64,000 bases of DNA from Hellea sp. (lineage in GTDB: Bacteria; Pseudomonadota; Alphaproteobacteria; Caulobacterales; Maricaulaceae), in contig JAHDHS010000001.1 in assembly GCA_020631215.1 (NCBI GenBank), forward strand, positions 88,992-152,991, read 5' to 3'. The translations under genes and the position numbers were made by a program. This document shows positions 25,021 to 35,400 of the stretch, piece after piece. The stretch's first letter is position 1. Each line of letters opens with the position of its first letter. The notes beneath the pieces were generated by a model. The model was not told where the DNA came from and searched no databases. It was given only the letters and a program-made list of their open reading frames with translations.

Positions 25021-25968
25021 CTAAGCCGCATCACTGGCATAGGTCAGGGCCATAAAGACATCTTCCAGATCGGGTTCTTCAGTGCGCAAATCGGCGATGG
25101 AGAGCCCGGCGGCTTTGACCTGGGCGAGCATGCCGGAGATGGAGTCCTTGCCGCTGCGATATTCGATGCAGATTTGCTCACCGTCAATCGTTGCCGAGAG
25201 ATCTGACAGTTCAGGGGGCAGGGCGGTGACCGTTTCAGTCGGGGTGATTTTCAAAATGCGCTTATCGAGGCGGGAGAGCAAATCCGTCTTGCTTTCATTG
25301 GCGACAATTTCGCCCTGATGAATAATCGCAATCCGGTCGCACAGGGCTTCGGCTTCTTCCAGATAATGGGTGGTCAGGATCACGGTCGTGCCGTTTTTGT
25401 GCAACTCCTGCACATAATCCCATAATTGCCGCCGAAGCTCGATATCCACGCCCGCCGTTGGTTCGTCCAGAATCAAAACGGGCGGGTTATGAACAAGCGC
25501 CTTGGCCACTAAAAGCCGCCGTTTCATGCCGCCGGAGAGCTGCCGGACATAGGCATCGCGCTTATCGGCCAGACCCAAAGCGGCCAGAATTTCATCACTG
25601 CGGCGTTCGGATTTGGGCACGCCATAATATCCGGCTTGCAGCTCCAGCGCCTGATAGGGGCTGAAAAACACATCCATGGCAATTTCCTGCGGGACGATGC
25701 CGATAGAGGCGCGGGCGGCGCGGGTCTGTGTGTCGATGTCATAGCCGCAGATTTTCGCTGTGCCCGATGTTTTGTTCACCAGGCCCGCCAGAATATTGAT
25801 CAGGGTCGATTTGCCCGCGCCATTGGGCCCAAGCAGGCCAAAAATCGACCCGCGCGGTATGGTCAGATCAATGCCTTTCAGGGCCTCTTTGGCCGGGGCT
25901 TTATTGGAGGCTTTATAGGTCTTACGCAGGTCAGTAATGTCTATGGCCGGCGTGTCTGTCTGCGTCAT
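25021..25968 (-). CDS. ABC transporter ATP-binding protein (YadG/DrrA type)
   Basis: A 315-residue ABC ATPase: Walker A GLLGPNGAGKST (about 45-56), Q-loop IGIVPQE, signature LSGGMKRRL, Walker B PVLILDEPTAGVD and switch His in VILTTHYLEEAE. The C-terminal extension of about 80 residues is typical of ABC-2-type exporters. No permease gene adjoins it: downstream is the coiled-coil gene, and upstream is divergent. The partner membrane protein must be elsewhere, so the substrate is unknown. Confidence 0.92.
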   Translation of the reverse strand: MTQTDTPAIDITDLRKTYKASNKAPAKEALKGIDLTIPRGSIFGLLGPNGAGKSTLINILAGLVNKTSGTAKICGYDIDTQTRAARASIGIVPQEIAMDVFFSPYQALELQAGYYGVPKSERRSDEILAALGLADKRDAYVRQLSGGMKRRLLVAKALVHNPPVLILDEPTAGVDIELRRQLWDYVQELHKNGTTVILTTHYLEEAEALCDRIAIIHQGEIVANESKTDLLSRLDKRILKITPTETVTALPPELSDLSATIDGEQICIEYRSGKDSISGMLAQVKAAGLSIADLRTEEPDLEDVFMALTYASDAA

Positions 25969-26058
25969 GGATATTGCCCTTTTACGGAATTGACCATTGC
26001 TTTACACCGCTCTAAGGACGGGGCAAAGCCTTTAGGCGAAGGAATTGCGAGGATATGC

Positions 26059-26241
26059 ATGTCAAACTCTGAAGACGATATCGTCATGGTCCAATCAAGC
26101 CGTGTGGCCTGTGATGGCGGCGGCGGCGCTTTGGGGCATCCGAAAACCTATCTGGAAATGGGTGAGGACACGCAAGTGCGCTGCAAATATTGTGACCGCG
26201 TTTTCCGGCTAGACCCGACCGCTAAAGCGGCTCATCACTGA
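26059..26241 (+). CDS. zf-CHCC zinc-finger protein (60 aa)
   Basis: A very small protein with the pattern VACDGGGGALGHPKTYL...VRCKYCDRVFRL, that is Cys-x(n)-His-x(n)-Cys-x2-Cys, the zf-CHCC zinc site also found in mitochondrial complex I subunit NDUFS6. Alphaproteobacterial homologues are likely complex I accessory factors. The start ATG 26059 follows GCGAGGA. A longer upstream frame has no homology. It is flanked by the divergent ABC gene and the convergent TonB-like gene, whose stop begins at the next base. Confidence 0.85.
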   Translation: MSNSEDDIVMVQSSRVACDGGGGALGHPKTYLEMGEDTQVRCKYCDRVFRLDPTAKAAHH

Positions 26242-27168
26242 TTAATCGCGCTCAAAGGTATAGGTCTTGATGATCCCCTTGGCCGGGACAGGTTTCCCGT
26301 CAACTACTTTGGGGAAATAGCGCGTTTTCATCGCGGCACGTTCAGAGACTTTGACGAAATTCTTCTCATAGCGGCGGGCTTTGACGCTGATCAGTTCGGT
26401 TGAAACAACTTGTCCGGTTTCATCGATGTCCAAGCGCAGTTTGACCACGCCGGGCACTTTCTTGCGCCAAGCCCGGCCGGGATATTTGGGTTTAACGTCG
26501 CGGCGGATTTTAGGCTCATAAACGCCTATATTCGGATCTTTTTTGACAATCGGCGCGGCGGGCTTGGGCGGCGGCGGGACAAAGGTCACAACGCGGCGCG
26601 GCGCACCCGCAAAGGCGTCACTTCTGATGTTTGTGGGGATCGGGCTTTCAGCCTGTGCCATGCGCCGGTCAGGCTTGGTCAGTTCATCGGGCTCAGCGGC
26701 GAGTTCTGTGCGTAGAGTTTCGATTTCCTCACTGCGTGCCCCGAGTAAAGCGCCTCCCCATATTTTATCATATTGATCCAGAGCCGCAGTTTTGACCTCT
26801 TTGGGCAGGCGGTCATCATAATAGACCTGCGTGACCTCATCCCAGGCTTCACTGTCATGTAGATCGATCACCGCTAATTGCGACAGGACAGCTTCGGCGC
26901 GCGGGGAATTCGGATAGACGCGCATGAAATCCTGTAACCGCGCCCGGCGCATGGCGGGATTGATTTCACCCAACGCTTTTATATAGGTCTGCCGGGCTTC
27001 GGTGTTCACCACAGGGGTTTTCACGGGGCCGTCTATTTTCCCCCGGCCCATATAAATCACCGTGATCACGGCCAGCAGCGCGATCAGGCCAATCAACCAC
27101 GCAAACATGGGCAGATAGCGGCCTTCCGGCGCCTCTTCATCCTGCGGATCGTCAATCGATTGATACAA
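26242..27168 (-). CDS. TonB-like energy transducer / TonB C-terminal domain protein
   Basis: About 309 residues. One N-terminal membrane helix (LPMFAWLIGLIALLAVITVIYMG), a helical periplasmic region (TPR-like, ARQTYIKALGEINPAMRRAR), a Pro-rich spacer VPPPPKPAAP, and a C-terminal TonB fold (VKPKYPGRAWRKKVPGVVKLRLDIDETGQV...). The start is uncertain: no ATG exists near the homologous region, and TTG 27168 with AAGG 9 bases upstream is preferred. A frame opening at 27273 would run into the divergent polA start. No exbB or exbD is nearby, so it may act structurally rather than in energy transduction. Confidence 0.78.
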   Translation of the reverse strand: MYQSIDDPQDEEAPEGRYLPMFAWLIGLIALLAVITVIYMGRGKIDGPVKTPVVNTEARQTYIKALGEINPAMRRARLQDFMRVYPNSPRAEAVLSQLAVIDLHDSEAWDEVTQVYYDDRLPKEVKTAALDQYDKIWGGALLGARSEEIETLRTELAAEPDELTKPDRRMAQAESPIPTNIRSDAFAGAPRRVVTFVPPPPKPAAPIVKKDPNIGVYEPKIRRDVKPKYPGRAWRKKVPGVVKLRLDIDETGQVVSTELISVKARRYEKNFVKVSERAAMKTRYFPKVVDGKPVPAKGIIKTYTFERD

Positions 27169-27277
27169 GTCTCTTGGCCTTAATTTACAGTTCAATCTTG
27201 CTTTTACACGGAGAAAAACGTCAACGCTATTGAATTTACAGCCTGCCCTGCAATAGTTGCGCCAGAGGATCAAGATT

Positions 27278-30106
27278 ATGACAGCTAGCGCTCCGGTGGA
27301 TAAAAACTCCCATGTCGTTTTGGTGGATGGATCGGGCTATATATTCCGGGCCTATCATGCCCTCCCGCCTTTGACGCGTAAAACGGACGGCCTGCCGGTT
27401 GGCGCCGTGGCCGGGTTTTCCAATATGTTGTTCAAACTGCTGCGCGATCAGAATGATGATAACCGCCCGACCCATTTTGCGGTGATCTTTGACAAGGGCA
27501 GCATCACCTTTCGCAATGATATCTATGACGACTATAAGGCCAATCGCCCGCCTGCGCCCGAAGATCTGGTACCGCAATTTCCGCTGACCCGCGATGCGAC
27601 GCGGGCCTTTGGGGCGGCCTGTATCGAGATGGAAGGCTTTGAAGCCGACGACCTGATCGCGACCTATGCCCGGCAGGCCGAAGACAAAGGCGCGCGCGTG
27701 ACGATTATCAGCTCGGACAAGGATTTGATGCAATTGGTCTCGGATCAGATCACCATGCTGGATACGATGAAAAACAAGCGCATTGGCCGTAAGGAAGTGA
27801 TCGACAAATTCGGGATGGGGCCGGAACGGGTCATCGAAATTCAAGCTTTGGCGGGTGACAGTGTCGATAATGTGCCCGGCGTGCCGGGGATTGGCGTGAA
27901 GACAGCCGTGCTTTTGCTGGAAGAATATGGGGATTTGGACAGCCTGCTGGAGCGGGCGGAGGAAATTCCGCAAAAAGGCCGCCGCGAGAAAATGGTGTCG
28001 AATAAGGAAAATGCACGCATTTCCCGTGATCTGGTGACATTGAAAACAGATGTCGATGTCGAAACGCCGCTGGAAGAACTGGCCGTGACCGATCCGGATG
28101 TGGATGTGTTATTTGATTTTCTGGAGAGCATGACATTCCGGACGCTCACAGCCCGTGTGCGGGCGGCCTTGGGTGAGGGGGAGACAGACGGGCTACGCCG
28201 GGATGACACGGCGGTCAAACTCGTCCCGCCTGCTGAACAGATAACGCCCGGTAATGTGAGCTTTGACAAAAACAAATATGTCTGTGTGCAGGACATGTCT
28301 GTTCTAAAAGACTGGATAGAGCGCGCGATGACAACAGAGGCGATCGCGGTGGATTTGGAAACGGACAGTCTGGACAGCGCGGCTGCCAATCTGGTCGGTG
28401 TCTGTCTGGCGATTGATGACAATGAAGCCTGCTATATTCCGCTGGCACATGTCGGTGAAGGTGAGGGTGATTTGCTCGGCGGCGATGCCCCGAAGCAAGT
28501 CCCGATGGACGCTGCGCTCGCGGCGCTAAAACCTTTGCTGGAAGCCCCGCATGTTTTGAAAGTCGGGCAAAATTTCAAATATGATTTGGGCGTCTTGCAA
28601 CGTCACGACATTCACCCCGCGCCCTATGATGATACCATGCTGATTTCCTATGCGCTTGAAGGCGGGCTGCATGGCCATGGCATGGACACGCTCTCCGAGA
28701 TGCATTTCGGGCACAAACCCATAGCCTTTAAAGAGATTGCCGGAACCGGCAAAAAACAAAAGACTTTCGATCAGATTAGCCTAGAGGAAGCCACACCCTA
28801 TGCCGCCGAAGATGCGGATGTCACTTTACGTTTGTGGAAATTCCTGAAACCCAAACTCGCCGCAGGGCAGGTGGCCACGGTTTATGAGACGCTGGAACGT
28901 CCGCTGCCAGCCATTATTGCCGAAATGGAAAATCAAGGCATCAAAGTCGACCGGGCCGTGCTGGCGCGATTATCGGGGGACTTTTCCCAGAAAATGGCCG
29001 GGCTGGAAGCTGAGGCTTATGAACTCGCAGGCGATAAATTTAATCTGGGCAGTCCCAAACAACTCGGCGAAATCCTGTTTGACAAAATGGAACTAAAGGG
29101 CGGTAAGAAAACCAAAACCGGAGCTTGGCAAACGGGCGCGGGTGTTTTGGAGGATTTGGCGGCCGCGGGTGAAAAACTGCCGCAAGTCATTCTGGATTGG
29201 CGGCATTACGCCAAGCTGAAATCCACCTATACGGATACACTCACCCAGCAAATCAATGAACGCACAGGCCGTGTTCATACCAGCTTTGCTTTGGCCGCCA
29301 CGACAACAGGCCGTTTGTCATCATCCGACCCGAATTTGCAAAACATTCCGATCCGCACCGAAGATGGCCGCAAGATCCGCGATGCCTTTATCGCGGAAAA
29401 AGGGCATATTCTGGTCGCGGCGGATTATTCGCAGATTGAACTGCGCATTCTGGCCCATGTCGCGGATTTGCCGACGATGAAACAGGCCTTTGCTGATGGC
29501 GTGGATATTCATGCCATGACCGCCAGCGAGATGTTCTCTGTGCCTCTGGCCGATATGGACAGCGCCACACGCCGCCGCGCCAAGGCGATTAATTTCGGGA
29601 TTATTTACGGCATTTCCGCTTTTGGCTTGGCCAATAATCTGGGTATTTCACGGACCGAGGCGGGCGATTATATCAAAAGCTATTTTGAGAAATTCCCCGG
29701 CATCAAGGCCTATATGGACGCCGCCAAGGAAGAGGCGCGTGAACATGGCTATGTCAAAACCCTGCTGGGCCGAAAATGCCATATTAAAGGCATTCGCGAC
29801 CGCAACCCGAATATGCGCGCCTTCGCCGAACGTCAGGCGATTAATGCCCCGATACAGGGCGCCGCGGCGGATATTATGCGCCGCGCCATGATCCGCATGC
29901 CCGAAGCTATTCGCGGCATAGACGGCGCAAGAATGCTCCTGCAAGTCCATGATGAATTGGTCTTTGAAGTCCCCGAGAGTCAGGCAGAACAATTAATTCA
30001 AACCGCCAAAGACACTATGGCCAAAGCACCCCTGCCGGCAGTGCAATTATCCGTGCCTTTGGTGGTTGATGCTAATGCCGCCTCTAACTGGAATGATGCG
30101 CACTAA
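27278..30106 (+). CDS. polA: DNA polymerase I
   Basis: A 942-residue full-length Pol I that fills gaps and removes RNA primers. Its 5'-3' exonuclease domain is N-terminal (HVVLVDGSGYIFRAYHALPPL, FEADDLIATYA, GDSVDNVPGVPGIG). The 3'-5' proofreading domain keeps its acidic residues (AVDLETDSLD, FKYDLGVL). The polymerase domain has motif A VAADYSQIELR (about 714), motif B RRRAKAINFGIIYG and motif C LQVHDELVFE (about 890). The start ATG 27278 follows AGAGGA; an in-frame upstream Met at 27257 has none. The 3' end overlaps the convergent pgi gene by 23 bases. Confidence 0.97.
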   Translation: MTASAPVDKNSHVVLVDGSGYIFRAYHALPPLTRKTDGLPVGAVAGFSNMLFKLLRDQNDDNRPTHFAVIFDKGSITFRNDIYDDYKANRPPAPEDLVPQFPLTRDATRAFGAACIEMEGFEADDLIATYARQAEDKGARVTIISSDKDLMQLVSDQITMLDTMKNKRIGRKEVIDKFGMGPERVIEIQALAGDSVDNVPGVPGIGVKTAVLLLEEYGDLDSLLERAEEIPQKGRREKMVSNKENARISRDLVTLKTDVDVETPLEELAVTDPDVDVLFDFLESMTFRTLTARVRAALGEGETDGLRRDDTAVKLVPPAEQITPGNVSFDKNKYVCVQDMSVLKDWIERAMTTEAIAVDLETDSLDSAAANLVGVCLAIDDNEACYIPLAHVGEGEGDLLGGDAPKQVPMDAALAALKPLLEAPHVLKVGQNFKYDLGVLQRHDIHPAPYDDTMLISYALEGGLHGHGMDTLSEMHFGHKPIAFKEIAGTGKKQKTFDQISLEEATPYAAEDADVTLRLWKFLKPKLAAGQVATVYETLERPLPAIIAEMENQGIKVDRAVLARLSGDFSQKMAGLEAEAYELAGDKFNLGSPKQLGEILFDKMELKGGKKTKTGAWQTGAGVLEDLAAAGEKLPQVILDWRHYAKLKSTYTDTLTQQINERTGRVHTSFALAATTTGRLSSSDPNLQNIPIRTEDGRKIRDAFIAEKGHILVAADYSQIELRILAHVADLPTMKQAFADGVDIHAMTASEMFSVPLADMDSATRRRAKAINFGIIYGISAFGLANNLGISRTEAGDYIKSYFEKFPGIKAYMDAAKEEAREHGYVKTLLGRKCHIKGIRDRNPNMRAFAERQAINAPIQGAAADIMRRAMIRMPEAIRGIDGARMLLQVHDELVFEVPESQAEQLIQTAKDTMAKAPLPAVQLSVPLVVDANAASNWNDAH

Positions 30107-31640
30107 GCAGTTCCATCAACGCTGCGGTGCTGGGATCATGGTCGCCGGTTTCGCCTTTTTCCATTTCGGATAGGATGGTGCTTGCTAGCACCTTGCCGAG
30201 TTCCACGCCCCATTGATCGAAACTGTTGACGTTCCAGATGACGCCCTGAACAAATACTTTATGTTCATAGAGCGCAATCAGGTGGCCGAGCGCGAAGGGC
30301 GATAAATCATCCAGCGTGATCGTGGTTGAGGGACGATTGCCGGGGAAGGTTTTTTGCGGGGCGAGCGCATCGATTTCGCTGTGACCTTCCAATTCTTCGC
30401 GCACCTTATATTCCGGCTTACCCAGCATGAGCGCCTCGGATTGCGCGAAGCAATTGGCGAGCAGCGCCGCGTGATGGGCGGGGCGGTTTTCGTGATCTTT
30501 CAGCACGGCCACAAAATCAACAGGCGCGCCGGGCGTGCCTTGATGCAGCCATTGGAAAAAAGCGTGCTGTCCATTCGTGCCTTCATCGCCCCAGACAATC
30601 GGGCAGGTCAGGCCCGCTTCATGGCCATCGCGGGTGATGCGCTTGCCGTTGCTCTCCATTTCCAACTGCTGGAGGAAGGCCGGAAACTTTCGAATGCGTC
30701 GACTGTAAGGGATGACAGCTTGGCTGGTATAACCCAGCACATTGCGGTTCCAGATACCTGTCATCGCCAGCATGACGGGCAGATTTTCCTGAAGGGGTTG
30801 ATCACGAAAATGCATATCCATCGCAGCCGCCCCTTTGAGGAATTGATCAAAGGCGTCAGGGCCGTAAGCAATTTGCAGAGACAGCCCGACAGCCGACCAG
30901 ACAGAGTAACGCCCGCCGACCCAATCCCAGAAGTCAAAGATATTCTCAGCGCTAATACCGAAATCTTCGGCGCGGCCCCGATTGGCTGTCACCGCAATCA
31001 TATTGCTGGCTGCATATTTGCCAAGCCAGCCACGGACGGCCTCGCCGTTCATTTTCGTTTCCTGTGTGCCAAAGGATTTTGAGACGACGATGGCCAAAGT
31101 GTCTTTGGGCTTTAGACCTTTGACCGCGTCATTCACCGACGCGCCATCCACATTTTCCGCAAAGCACAGATTTAATGCTGGCTCGCTGGTGGCCTCAAAG
31201 GCATCCGCCACAAGGCGCGGGCCGAGGTCAGAGCCGCCAATACCAATATGGACGATGTTTTTAAACTTGCCCGCATCCCGAATGGCATTGGCATAATCCG
31301 CCATACGCTTGCGCATCGCCTTGACCTCTTTTTGGACCGTCCTCGAACCGCCCACGACGCGCAGCGCCATATGCAAAACGGCTCGGTCTTCGGATGTATT
31401 GACTTTGTCTCCGGCGAATAATTTCGCCCGCCATTCTTCCAGATGACAGCCCGCCGCGAGTGACAGCAGCGCTTGCCGGGCCTGTTCGCTGATGGCTTGT
31501 TTGGAAAAATCCGCGCGCAGAGGGCCTTCGGTGATGACAAAGTTTGCTATCCGGGCGGGCTCCGTTTTGAACAGTTCAGTGATAGCAACTGCTTGGCCAG
31601 CCAGGTCTTCCAGACGTTTGAAATGCTCATCACGGGTCAT
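30084..31640 (-). CDS. pgi: Glucose-6-phosphate isomerase
   Basis: A 518-residue cytoplasmic enzyme interconverting glucose 6-phosphate and fructose 6-phosphate. Family landmarks are HIGIGGSDLGPRL, FAENVDGASV, the catalytic Glu in VWGDEGTNGQHAFFQ, and the C-terminal signature ALYEHKVFVQGVIWNVNSFDQWGVELGK. It starts one base after the stop of rph, so the two are co-transcribed. Its length is close to the usual 550. The convergent overlap with polA is 23 bases. Confidence 0.96.
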   Translation of the reverse strand: MTRDEHFKRLEDLAGQAVAITELFKTEPARIANFVITEGPLRADFSKQAISEQARQALLSLAAGCHLEEWRAKLFAGDKVNTSEDRAVLHMALRVVGGSRTVQKEVKAMRKRMADYANAIRDAGKFKNIVHIGIGGSDLGPRLVADAFEATSEPALNLCFAENVDGASVNDAVKGLKPKDTLAIVVSKSFGTQETKMNGEAVRGWLGKYAASNMIAVTANRGRAEDFGISAENIFDFWDWVGGRYSVWSAVGLSLQIAYGPDAFDQFLKGAAAMDMHFRDQPLQENLPVMLAMTGIWNRNVLGYTSQAVIPYSRRIRKFPAFLQQLEMESNGKRITRDGHEAGLTCPIVWGDEGTNGQHAFFQWLHQGTPGAPVDFVAVLKDHENRPAHHAALLANCFAQSEALMLGKPEYKVREELEGHSEIDALAPQKTFPGNRPSTTITLDDLSPFALGHLIALYEHKVFVQGVIWNVNSFDQWGVELGKVLASTILSEMEKGETGDHDPSTAALMELLSAHHSS

Positions 31641-31641
31641 A

Positions 31642-32358
31642 TTATTTGCCCAATACTTGCTGTTGCAATGCGCAGAGTTCGCCCACGCCTTTATCCGCCA
31701 GCCGTGTTAATTCCGCCATTTCAGCGGCCGTAAAGGGTGTGTCTTCGGCGCTGGCCTGGACTTCGATAATGCCGCCCTTATCTGTTAAAACGAAATTCGC
31801 GTCGGCCTGCGCGGCGCTGTCTTCGACATATTCCAAATCCAGACGGCACTGCCCGTCGACAATCCCGCAGCTGACGGCGGCCATATTGTCATAGACCGGA
31901 TTTTCCGCGATCAAACCATCGGCCACCAATTTCTCGCAAGCTTGATAAAGCGCCACCCAGGCCCCGGAAATCGACGCCGTGCGCGTTCCGCCATCGGCCT
32001 GCATCACGTCACAATCCAAAATAATTTGCCGCTCCCCGAGCTTTTCCAGATCAATCACCGCCCGCAGGGAGCGTCCAATCAGGCGCTGAATTTCAACGGT
32101 GCGCCCGCCCTGTTTGCCGCGCGCGGCTTCGCGGTTGTTGCGCGAATGGGTGGAGCGCGGCAGCATGCCATATTCCGCCGTGACCCAACCTTTACCCTTG
32201 CCCTTCATCCAGCGCGGCACATTTTCATCAACCGAGGCCGTGCACAGCACATGGGTTTCACCGAATTTAGCCAAACATGAGCCTTCGGCATAGCGTGATA
32301 CGCTAGTCTCAAAACTGACATCTCTTAGCTGGTCGGCGGCGCGGTCATTCGGTCGCAT
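31642..32358 (-). CDS. rph: Ribonuclease PH
   Basis: 238 residues, the normal length. The N-terminus [42 protein letters not shown] and the central [36 protein letters not shown] are diagnostic. The enzyme trims tRNA 3' ends phosphorolytically and acts as a hexamer. It lies in an operon with pgi. In many alphaproteobacteria rph is followed by rdgB and hemW; here pgi takes that place. Confidence 0.96.
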   Translation of the reverse strand: MRPNDRAADQLRDVSFETSVSRYAEGSCLAKFGETHVLCTASVDENVPRWMKGKGKGWVTAEYGMLPRSTHSRNNREAARGKQGGRTVEIQRLIGRSLRAVIDLEKLGERQIILDCDVMQADGGTRTASISGAWVALYQACEKLVADGLIAENPVYDNMAAVSCGIVDGQCRLDLEYVEDSAAQADANFVLTDKGGIIEVQASAEDTPFTAAEMAELTRLADKGVGELCALQQQVLGK

Positions 32359-32415
32359 GGAAGTCTCCGTGAAATTTTTGTGGCTGATAGCGAATAGCGG
32401 CGTGAGTTTAAAGCT

Positions 32416-35400
32416 TTATTCAATGACAGCTTTGCCCGTCTGCCGCGCAACGCTGGATTTAATATGTTCATTGGAATTGAAATTACGCAGGATGTTGAAG
32501 AGCTCGCCCTCTATCGTGACATCAAATGCAAAGGGTTGCCCGCTGAGCACCTTTTCATTTTTGCCCTCGAATTTCATGCCCACCAGAATTTCGCCGTCCA
32601 GCGGGCCGTTGACCTTGGCGAAGAGTTCTTGATAGCGAAAATCTTTCAGCGCCTCCATCGCGGCCCCCGCGAAACGGTTCACTTCTTTTGTGGCATCCGC
32701 TTCGGCGGCGGCATATTGGATACGCCCGCCATTGGGCACTCGGATCAGACCATCTTCAACGGTAACATTAATGCCGCGAATGACGATCGGGAAGGCTCCT
32801 TCCAAATCACCCGTCGCTTTCAGGGCGCCATTGCCCAGATTGTTGATAAAGGCCCCCAGATCGACTTTCTCCAGTCGCAGGGTCATGCGGTTTTCCTGCG
32901 CCGCATATTTCCATGTGAAGGGGTCGAGTGAGAAAAACCCGTCCCCTAACGGCCAGCGGGCGGAGTAAACTTTCACGCCCTCCGGCATCAGTTCATATTC
33001 GATCACACCATTGGCCAGCGGCAGGCCTGGATCAAACATATCGACGGTCATGGTTTGCCGTCCCCGGGTTTTCAGCGGCAGAACAGATTCCAGATCCACC
33101 TCCGTACTCACCCCGGTCAGCGGGCCGGGCGCTGTACCGAAATTAATATTATTCAGCTTGGCCGTGCCGGAGCTTTTCATCGGTTGACCCGCCGCAAAGG
33201 CCAGATTGATTTTGGCGGAAACCGACCCGTCCACCCGGGCGACTTTACCGCGCAGAGCCGGAACCAGCGATTGCGGTTGCAGGCCATTCGGCCTGAAGCG
33301 CAAAGCCTCAATGTCAACCGTGGCCGTGCCGGCGCTGTCTTTAATTTGATAGTCAATATTGATGGGTGTGTTGTTGGCTTGCGGCAAATAGGCGACGGTT
33401 TGCCCCTTAAAGACCCCGTCCTGAAACTTGACGGACCCTTTCAGCGGCATAGGCGGTAAGTCATTGGCCGTCAGTTTCACCAAGCCGTTTTCATGATTAA
33501 GCGTGTAATTATCCGGCGTGCCGGAGACATCCAGCCCGATATTTTTGGCCTGTATTAAAGGCGACCGAATTTGCGCGGTGGGCGCTTTCAGCGCGAAGGA
33601 TAGTGGCTCTGACGGCAGGAGCTTTGCTGATAGATTTCCATTGCCTAAATTTATGAGCGTATTCGGGCCGGGGATGTCATCGCTTTTCACAATGGCGGCT
33701 TGAAAAACGCCGTCCCAATCCTGCTGAAGGCCGTTGGCTGTGTTGGCCAGGGTGCCTTTGAGGGTGATATCCCGGGAGACAATGCCCAAAGTCGCTCCGT
33801 CCGAACTGCGCGTCGCGGTCATCGAGACATCTGACAGCTCTGATAATATGGTCGCAACCTCACCTTTGCGTTCATAAATCGGCGCGGCTTTGGCGGCCTT
33901 TCCGGTGAAATCTGTGATCGTCCAGTCTGTTGCGGTCTCGACTTTGGAGGCTCTGATTTCACCGGAACTTGGCGTGAAATCGACGGCTAGATGATCCGGC
34001 CGCAGATGCACATCCATCTGTCCCGTCGTTTGCAAACCTTCGACAATGCCGCCGGGCAGGGGGCCGTCATAATCCACGGCCCCGCTGAGTTTGACTTTGC
34101 GGTGAGCAAAACTCCGCCCGTCATAATCCGTTTGTATTTTAATCGGCCCGAGCCGCGCGGGCGAGGCAGCATTCCGCCATGTCGAAGTCGTGCTGACCAA
34201 GGCGCGGAATGTCTCCACTCCATCAATGCGCCAACCATTAAAAGACTTGGCAACAAAGCGGCCATTCTTAACCGTCAGGCCCGCCGGTTGGGTCAGGGCC
34301 CCATCAAAATAGGCGGAAATTTGCCGGGCGTCTCGGTCAAATTGATAAACGGCTTCATCGCGTCTGGGCGAGAGGGTCAAGACGGTCTTGCGGGCGCGGA
34401 TGGTGGCGGGCCCCGCTAATTCAATCCGAACGCCAGCCTCATCCCTGCGCAGCGCTCCTTTCGCGGAGATCGCGCTCTGCGTGAACAAATCCAGTAATTG
34501 CGCTTCGAGGTCGGGCACGAAATGCTGCGCAACCGGCGTGCGCGACAAAGCCGGCGTTAAAGACAAGCTTTGCGCTAGGTTTCGGTTGCGCACGGGGTCG
34601 GGCAAACGCAAGGCCTCAATATCCGCCTGCCACCTCCCGTCCAGATCGACCCCAATATCAGCTTCAGCGGCCCGCCCTGACCAAGACAGGGCCGTGCCGG
34701 TCAGTTCCGCCTGCGCCATATCCAAGCTGTCAAAGCTTAGATTTATATCTCCGGCAAACTGCCTCTGGTCTTTGGTCAGATCGGGAATGCCGTTAAATTT
34801 TACATACAAGCCAGATGCATCCACAGACGGATGACGCAGCGTTGGAATGTCCAATGCCCCCTCGGCGGTGATGATGCCTTTGTCGATCGTGATTTTGGAC
34901 TGGCCGGATATGTCTGCGCTTAATTCATCGCGGGTCCACGTGGTCGGCGCCAGTTCCACCTCAGTGGTCAGGTTTTCCAAATCCTGAATATCGGCGCTGG
35001 CCGTGACATCTGCCGGGCCGTAAACTGTGTTGAGCGTAAATTGCCCATCTGTCACGCTTATGCCCCTTGGCGGAAAAGCGGAATTCCCTCCGCCGCCTGC
35101 GCCCATGCCCGGCGGTAGCCAGCCATCCACGATCTGCCAGTCTTCATTCAATGTCAGAGTCGCGTCCGGGCGGGTAAACTCCAGACGTTCCACAAGCCCA
35201 TCCAGTAAATCGCGCCACTGATATTCCGCGCGAATCTTATCAGAGCTAAAAAACCTTTCCCCGTCATAGCTCAGCCGTACATTGCTTAGCACAAGATGGG
35301 TTTTGGAAAGCTCATCCCAGGACAGCTCTGCCTGAACGCCTTCTTCGGACAGCGTGTCAATGGCAAATTTTTCCAGCAGCCCCATCCGGTTGGACCAAAC

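Noticed and set aside
27236..27973. A minus-strand frame opposite the 5' part of polA
   Set aside because: Antisense shadow of the 5'-3' exonuclease domain.
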